Source: Paenibacillus chitinolyticus NBRC 15660
GTDB lineage: Bacteria > Bacillota > Bacilli > Paenibacillales > NBRC-103111
Length of the DNA stretch: 64,000 bases
Assembly: GCF_000739915.1 (NCBI RefSeq)
Contig: NZ_BBJT01000017.1
Coordinates: 1 to 64,000, forward strand
Reading direction: 5' to 3'
The position numbers and the translations under genes are program-made. Below are positions 59,681-64,000 of the stretch, one piece after another (position 1 is the first letter of the stretch; every line of letters begins with the position of its first letter). Below the pieces are notes generated by a model. It was not told where the DNA came from. It was given only the letters and a program-made list of their open reading frames with translations, and searched no databases.

Positions 59681-60841
59681 TTACACGTCCACCCACCGCT
59701 GGCGCTCATGGCTTTGCAGAACCGCTTCGACGATTCTCATGACACCGCAGGCCTGATTGAAGGTAGCGAACTTCGAACTGGTTTCGTCCGTCTTCCGCGC
59801 TTTGCGTTTGCCGATGAGAGAGTAGTAGTCGAGCAGCAGGTTTTTAAGCGCATCGGGCCAGCCTTCTTCATGCCCCCCGGGATAATGGGTGATGGAGGCG
59901 GCCTGGGAGCTCATCAGGCTGGCATCGCGCATCTGGATCTGATTGGGCACATCACGGGAGCCGATCCACAGCCGGTTCGCTTCCTCCTGATCCCAACGCA
60001 GGGCGCCTTTTTCGGCGGAAATTTCGAAATACAGCTTGTTTTTGCGGCCGGGACTGACCTGGGAGATGCAGAAGACGCCTTTGGTGCCGTCCTCGAACCG
60101 GACCAGAATGGACCCGAAATCCTCCGTGTCCACCTCAACGCGTTCGCAATCCTCCGGCTTGGGCGCCGCGTTCGTGAACGTGGCCTGCTCGTCCTTGGGC
60201 TTAAACCGTACGGGATGGACGATTCCGAGGTCCGCGAACACCGACACGATCCGGGTGCCCAGCACGTACTGGACGGTATCGCACCAATGGGAGCCGATGT
60301 CCGCCACCGCCCGCGAAGGCCCGTTCAGGCGCGAGTCCATGCGCCAGTTATAATCCGTCTCGTACAGGAGCCAGTCCTGGAGGTAGCCGCCCAGCACATA
60401 GTGCGGCTTGCCGTATGTCCGGGAAGCGATCTGCTGTTTGATTTCCTCGACGAGGGGATAGTGGCGGTAGATGAACGCCACGCCGGCGACGAGACCTTTT
60501 TCCCGCGCAAGCTTCTGCAGTTCATCCGACTCCTCGACGGTAACGGAGAGCGGCTTTTCGGACAAGACATGTTTGCCGGCAAGCAGAGCCGCCTTATTGA
60601 ACGTGTAGTGCAGATGATTGGGCGTGCAGTTGTGTACAACGTCGATATCCGGATCATGGATAAGCTCCATCGCATCCCCGTAATACATGGGAATCCGGTA
60701 GCGGGCCGCCGCTTCCTCCGCATGCGACAGTCTGGAAGAAGCAACCGCGACGACTTGAACCGAAGGCACCCGCTGGAGGGCCTCGATATGGGCCATGGCC
60801 GAGAATCCGGTCCCGATCACGCCGACTTTAATATCTCCCAT
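59681..60841 (-). CDS. Gfo/Idh/MocA-family oxidoreductase
   Basis: A 386-residue NAD(P)-dependent oxidoreductase, probably acting on a sugar or sugar acid. N-terminal Rossmann motif KVGVIGTGFSAMAHIEAL; DVVHNCTPNHLH; LSEKPLSVTVEESDEL with the catalytic-region Lys; ADIGSHWCD in the C-terminal domain. The ATG at 60841 (MGDIK) has GAGGTGAAACGA before it; an ATG 33 bases further up has no site. It faces the Bcp gene tail-to-tail. No sugar gene of the same strand is adjacent, so substrate cannot be guessed. Confidence 0.9.
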   Translation of the reverse strand: MGDIKVGVIGTGFSAMAHIEALQRVPSVQVVAVASSRLSHAEEAAARYRIPMYYGDAMELIHDPDIDVVHNCTPNHLHYTFNKAALLAGKHVLSEKPLSVTVEESDELQKLAREKGLVAGVAFIYRHYPLVEEIKQQIASRTYGKPHYVLGGYLQDWLLYETDYNWRMDSRLNGPSRAVADIGSHWCDTVQYVLGTRIVSVFADLGIVHPVRFKPKDEQATFTNAAPKPEDCERVEVDTEDFGSILVRFEDGTKGVFCISQVSPGRKNKLYFEISAEKGALRWDQEEANRLWIGSRDVPNQIQMRDASLMSSQAASITHYPGGHEEGWPDALKNLLLDYYSLIGKRKARKTDETSSKFATFNQACGVMRIVEAVLQSHERQRWVDV

Positions 60842-61014
60842 TCGTTTCACCTCGTTAATTAGTCTGGTATTCATCTGGTTTGCGGTTAACTGCGCTAATG
60901 TTTAGCTCCCTGGAACAGGCGACAGGTTACAGATTAAGCTTTTAATCTGCTTTTACCCCAAAAAGCGCCGGATTGATTGATGAACTGAAAAATTTCGGAA
61001 ACCGGAGGACTTTT

Positions 61015-61785
61015 ATGGAAGCGGTCATACGTGAAAAATTAAAAGAAATCGAAGAGAACGAGCAGGTAAAAGTCTTGTTTGCCGTAGAGTCGGGAAGCCG
61101 CGCCTGGGGGTTTCCTTCCAAGGACAGCGACTATGACGTGCGGTTTGTTTATGTCCGCAGACCGGAGTGGTACCTTTCCATCGACGACAAAAGAGACGTG
61201 ATCGAAGTGCCGATCAACGATATGCTCGATATAAACGGCTGGGACATCCGGAAGGCGTTGAAGCTGTTCCGCAAATCGAATCCGCCCCTTATGGAATGGC
61301 TGATTTCGGATATCGTTTATCAGGAAGCATACGGTTTCAAGGAAGAGATGCTGCGCCTCCGCAGTGAAGTGTTCTCGCCCAAGGCGTCCCTTCATCATTA
61401 CCTGAGCATGGCGAAGGGCAATTTCCGGGAATATCTCCAGAGGGACCAGGTCCGGATCAAAAAATATTTCTACGTGCTCCGTCCGATTCTGGCCTGCAAA
61501 TGGATCGAGGAAAACGATACGAACCCGCCTATTCTTTTTCAGGAGCTGGTAGATAGGCTTCTGCCCGAATCCGGGTTGAGAGATCAGATCAATGAGCTTT
61601 TAAGGAGAAAAATAGCCGGGGATGAGCTGGACCTGGAAGCGAGGGTCGAGGAGATTCACGCATTCATCGGCAAAGAGATCGAACATCTGACCCAGGTGGC
61701 CGCGGCAAGCAAGGCGGAGCTGGCGGACCCGACGCCCCTGCTTGACGATGTATACCGCCGTTATTTAACTCTCGTCTGGAAATAA
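61015..61785 (+). CDS. YcgL-family nucleotidyltransferase
   Basis: A 256-residue protein with a predicted nucleotidyltransferase fold: FAVESGSRAWGFPSKDSDYDVRFVYVRRPEWYLS, where GSRAWGF...DSDYD is the GS/DxD motif with two metal-binding Asp residues. Family members (Bacillus YcgL-like) are of unknown substrate and sometimes act as toxin-like or tRNA-related enzymes. The ATG at 61015 has GGAGG 9 bases upstream; the earlier ATG at 60973 lacks a site. No antitoxin-like partner is adjacent. Confidence 0.85.
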   Translation: MEAVIREKLKEIEENEQVKVLFAVESGSRAWGFPSKDSDYDVRFVYVRRPEWYLSIDDKRDVIEVPINDMLDINGWDIRKALKLFRKSNPPLMEWLISDIVYQEAYGFKEEMLRLRSEVFSPKASLHHYLSMAKGNFREYLQRDQVRIKKYFYVLRPILACKWIEENDTNPPILFQELVDRLLPESGLRDQINELLRRKIAGDELDLEARVEEIHAFIGKEIEHLTQVAAASKAELADPTPLLDDVYRRYLTLVWK

Positions 61786-61934
61786 ACTGCTAGATTTTAC
61801 GAATCCGCATAGCGCTTATTCACAAGAGCTTGGCGTCAGCCGGGCTCTTTTTTGCGCGCAAAAAGCATACCACCGGCAACTCTCTCATATACTCTATCAG
61901 CAGCCAAATGATTGAAAAATGCGGAGGGATTGTC

Positions 61935-63314
61935 ATGCTGAAAACGAAGTTCTCCCACTTTCGCTTCACCCGGATCGCACTCATCCTTCTCCTTATTATC
62001 GTTGTATTCCCGTCCATACAGCCTGCGCACAGAGCTTATGCGGCCAATGCGGACAGCGGCCCGGCAGAGAGTATTTACGAAGCGCTTATAAGCGGCGATA
62101 AGGTCGCCTCGGACCGGACCTACGCTGCTCCCGATAAACCAACGGTCTATTTGACGTTCGACGACGGACCGAGCAAATATACACCGGAAGTGCTGGATAT
62201 TTTGCGAAAAGAAGAAATCCCCGCCACATTTTTTGTCGTCGGTGAGCATGTGGAGGAAAATCCGAAGCTGGTCAAGCGGATTGTCTCCGAAGGCCACGCG
62301 CTTGGCAACCACAGCTATGATCATACCTACAAGAAGCTGTACTCGGATTACAAAGGCTTCTGGAAGCAGGTCGAGCAGACCGACCGGGCTATCGAGAAAG
62401 CGGCCGGTTTCCGGACCGGTTTGATGCGGGCGCCCGGCGGAACCGCCGAGAATTTCGATGCCTTCTACTTTTACTACATGAAGGAAGCGGGCTACACGCT
62501 ATACGATTGGGATATCGACAGTGAGGACTCCAAACGGACTGGCGTTCCCGCGGCGGAAATTATCCGTTCGATCCGTAAAGCTCCGCTCAAGCATGAGCTG
62601 ACGGTTTTGTTTCATGATGGGACCGGGCACAAGGAAACGGTAAAAGCGCTCCCGGAAGTTATCCGGTACTTCAGGGACAAGGGCTACGCTTTCGCGAAGC
62701 TGGACGATCGGGTAAAGCCCGCGCAGTTCCCCGTTCGCAAAGCCGGGCGGTGGCACCGGAGCGCACCCGGCGAAGCGGAATTCGCCCGGACGGCCGCGGC
62801 GATGAGAGACTGGGCCGCTTCCGCTTCCGTTTCCGGCGGCCGAACGCCGGTTCCGTCCGGTGAAGAAACGGCCGTGGGGGCGGGCTCCGTCCGGCACCGG
62901 CAGACGGAACCCCGGCTTCCTCTGACGCTGATCGTAGACGGTAGAAGAACGGTGCTTCCCCCCGAGCTGGCTCTTTTCCGGGAGGAGCGGCTCGAGGTGC
63001 CGCTGCGGGTGCTTGCGCAGCAGATTGGGGCCAGGGTCAGCTGGGACCAGGCGGCTTTGACGGCTAGCGTCGACTATGGGTTCACCCGGCTGGACTACAA
63101 TCTGCGCGACTACACCTTGTCGGTGCACCTATGGGCCAGGATCACGGCGGTCTATCATCTGCCCAATATGCGTCTTCTCGAAGGGAGTCTCTATGTCCCT
63201 TTGAGGAAGACCGTAGAGCTGCTGGGCGGCGACATACTAGACTATCACGCGGACAAAAGTGGGAGAGAAGTGACGATTTCCGGCGGGACCGCTCTTTTTT
63301 CTAGCAAACTGTAA
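61935..63314 (+). CDS. Polysaccharide deacetylase with C-terminal stalk-like domain
   Basis: A 459-residue exported or anchored enzyme. The N-terminus is a signal or anchor segment (IALILLLIIVVFPSIQPAHRAYA, about residues 15-36). The NodB deacetylase domain has TFDDGPSKYTPE (metal Asp pair), GNHSYDH (His pair) and RAPGGTAENF, so the active site is complete. After a low-complexity linker (about 290-340) the last 110 residues (LIVDGRRTVLPPELALFREERLEVPLRVLAQQIGARVSWD...YVPLRKTVELLGGD) resemble a copper amine oxidase N-terminal-type stalk domain, which anchors many Paenibacillus enzymes to the wall. Substrate is probably peptidoglycan or chitin-like. ATG 61935 has GGAGGGATTGTC upstream. Confidence 0.9.
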   Translation: MLKTKFSHFRFTRIALILLLIIVVFPSIQPAHRAYAANADSGPAESIYEALISGDKVASDRTYAAPDKPTVYLTFDDGPSKYTPEVLDILRKEEIPATFFVVGEHVEENPKLVKRIVSEGHALGNHSYDHTYKKLYSDYKGFWKQVEQTDRAIEKAAGFRTGLMRAPGGTAENFDAFYFYYMKEAGYTLYDWDIDSEDSKRTGVPAAEIIRSIRKAPLKHELTVLFHDGTGHKETVKALPEVIRYFRDKGYAFAKLDDRVKPAQFPVRKAGRWHRSAPGEAEFARTAAAMRDWAASASVSGGRTPVPSGEETAVGAGSVRHRQTEPRLPLTLIVDGRRTVLPPELALFREERLEVPLRVLAQQIGARVSWDQAALTASVDYGFTRLDYNLRDYTLSVHLWARITAVYHLPNMRLLEGSLYVPLRKTVELLGGDILDYHADKSGREVTISGGTALFSSKL

Positions 63315-63376
63315 GTCTATTTCCATAGAGAACGGGGAACACTGGGAATATATCATTTCACTAGGAGGCTTTCCCC

Positions 63377-64000
63377 GTGATTTCCAATCGGACGTTCTTA
63401 TTTGACCAGCCCCATACTCTTCTTCAAAAAGTAGTCGATCAAGTCGCCAAAGTCGTTGTCGGCAAACGGGATGCCATCGAGAAAAGCGTCATTGCCATGC
63501 TGTGCGGAGGCCATGTTCTTCTGGAAGATGTGCCGGGCGTAGGCAAAACGCTGCTTGTGCGCAGTCTGGCGGCCACTATAGGCTGCGGCTGTAAAAGAAT
63601 TCAATGCACGCCGGATTTAATGCCGTCGGATATTACGGGAGTTTCCGTATTCCAGCCGCAAACCGCCGCATTCGAATTCAGACCGGGGCCGATTATGAAT
63701 CCGGTCGTTCTGGCCGATGAACTGAACCGCGCGCTGCCCAGGACACAGGCGGCTTTCCTGGAAGCGATGGAGGAGCGCAGCGTAACCGTGGACGGTGTCA
63801 CCTACGAGCTTCCGAAGCCCTTCCTGCTGCTGGCCACGCAAAATCCGCTCGATCATGAAGGGACGTACCCCATTCCTGAAGCGCAATTGGACAGGTTCCT
63901 GATGAAGCTGTCGCTGGGCTATCCGGAGCACGGGGACGAAGTCGGCATGCTGGAGCAGCAGCTTCAGCGGCGTTCACCGGACAGCTTGAGGCCTGTTTTG
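63377..64000 (+). CDS. MoxR-family AAA ATPase, N-terminal part (cut by window end)
   Basis: The frame is open for 208 codons to the window edge. It starts at GTG 63377, with AGGAGG 8 bases upstream. Visible motifs are GHVLLEDVPGVGKT (Walker A), VVLADELNRALPRTQAAFLEAMEERSVT (Walker B), LLATQNPLDHEGTYPIPEAQLDRFLMKLSLGYP (sensor 1 and arginine finger region). MoxR ATPases act with von Willebrand (DUF58) and transglutaminase proteins that usually follow in Bacillota. None of those is inside the window. Confidence 0.92.
   Translation, partial: MISNRTFLFDQPHTLLQKVVDQVAKVVVGKRDAIEKSVIAMLCGGHVLLEDVPGVGKTLLVRSLAATIGCGCKRIQCTPDLMPSDITGVSVFQPQTAAFEFRPGPIMNPVVLADELNRALPRTQAAFLEAMEERSVTVDGVTYELPKPFLLLATQNPLDHEGTYPIPEAQLDRFLMKLSLGYPEHGDEVGMLEQQLQRRSPDSLRPVL

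Overview
The window is a GC-rich Bacillota chromosome segment, most like Paenibacillus or a close relative. The grounds are strong AGGAGG-type ribosome binding sites, occasional GTG/TTG starts, a YneF (UPF0154) protein, SipS-like signal peptidase, YesM/YesN two-component proteins beside an LplB/LplC transporter, many CUT1 sugar transporters, a BirA-type biotin operator, and about 56 densely packed genes. No rRNA, tRNA, CRISPR, phage or insertion sequence was recognised; this looks like ordinary chromosome rich in catabolic modules.

Layout. 1-1400: the end of mutY, then sodA and a small unknown gene on the minus strand. 1530-8550: a sugar regulon made of two ABC permeases, a binding lipoprotein, a LacI regulator, a BadF/BadG-type sugar kinase and a GH4 6-phospho-glycosidase, with LacI-type operator candidates in front. 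8600-15550: housekeeping genes (acetyltransferase, DUF402/Ntdp phosphatase behind a structured leader, signal peptidase, queG, ogt, HD-GYP protein, yneF, TetR, folE). 15600-24300: a complete 2-aminoethylphosphonate (AEP) unit, with binding protein, ATPase, fused permease, phosphonatase phnX, transaminase phnW, a saccharopine-dehydrogenase-like oxidoreductase and a DeoR regulator. 24300-27200 (minus): a three-part superoxide dismutase with a helical N-domain and a collagen-like linker, and a membrane-anchored alpha/beta hydrolase.

27400-41600: IclR regulator, cation efflux protein, DUF1272 protein, aconitase (minus), an amidase-like protein, ddl, an unknown small protein, uvsE, fabI, a two-gene pair of an HPr-kinase-like ATPase and an S24/S26 peptidase-like protein, an inositol-monophosphatase-family enzyme and an anchored unknown protein. 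41800-45100: divergent AraC regulator and sugar isomerase/epimerase-like protein, then bioB under a BirA operator. 45100-52340: an Lpl-type oligosaccharide transporter followed by its likely YesN/YesM two-component system. 52600-64000: hemL and an LCP-family wall protein (minus), a three-gene ABC-2 exporter, a secreted repeat protein, a Bcp peroxiredoxin, an oxidoreductase (minus), a YcgL-type nucleotidyltransferase, a polysaccharide deacetylase with a C-terminal stalk domain, and the start of a MoxR ATPase gene cut by the window end.

Most interesting. No clearly new defence or mobile system is visible. The items best worth follow-up are the HPr-kinase-like/S26-like pair, the AEP cluster with its unexplained oxidoreductase and a perfect upstream inverted repeat, the SOD fusion, the non-PTS kinase plus GH4 pathway, and the structured leader in front of the DUF402 gene. 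Functions are inferred from motifs read by eye; no database search was possible.
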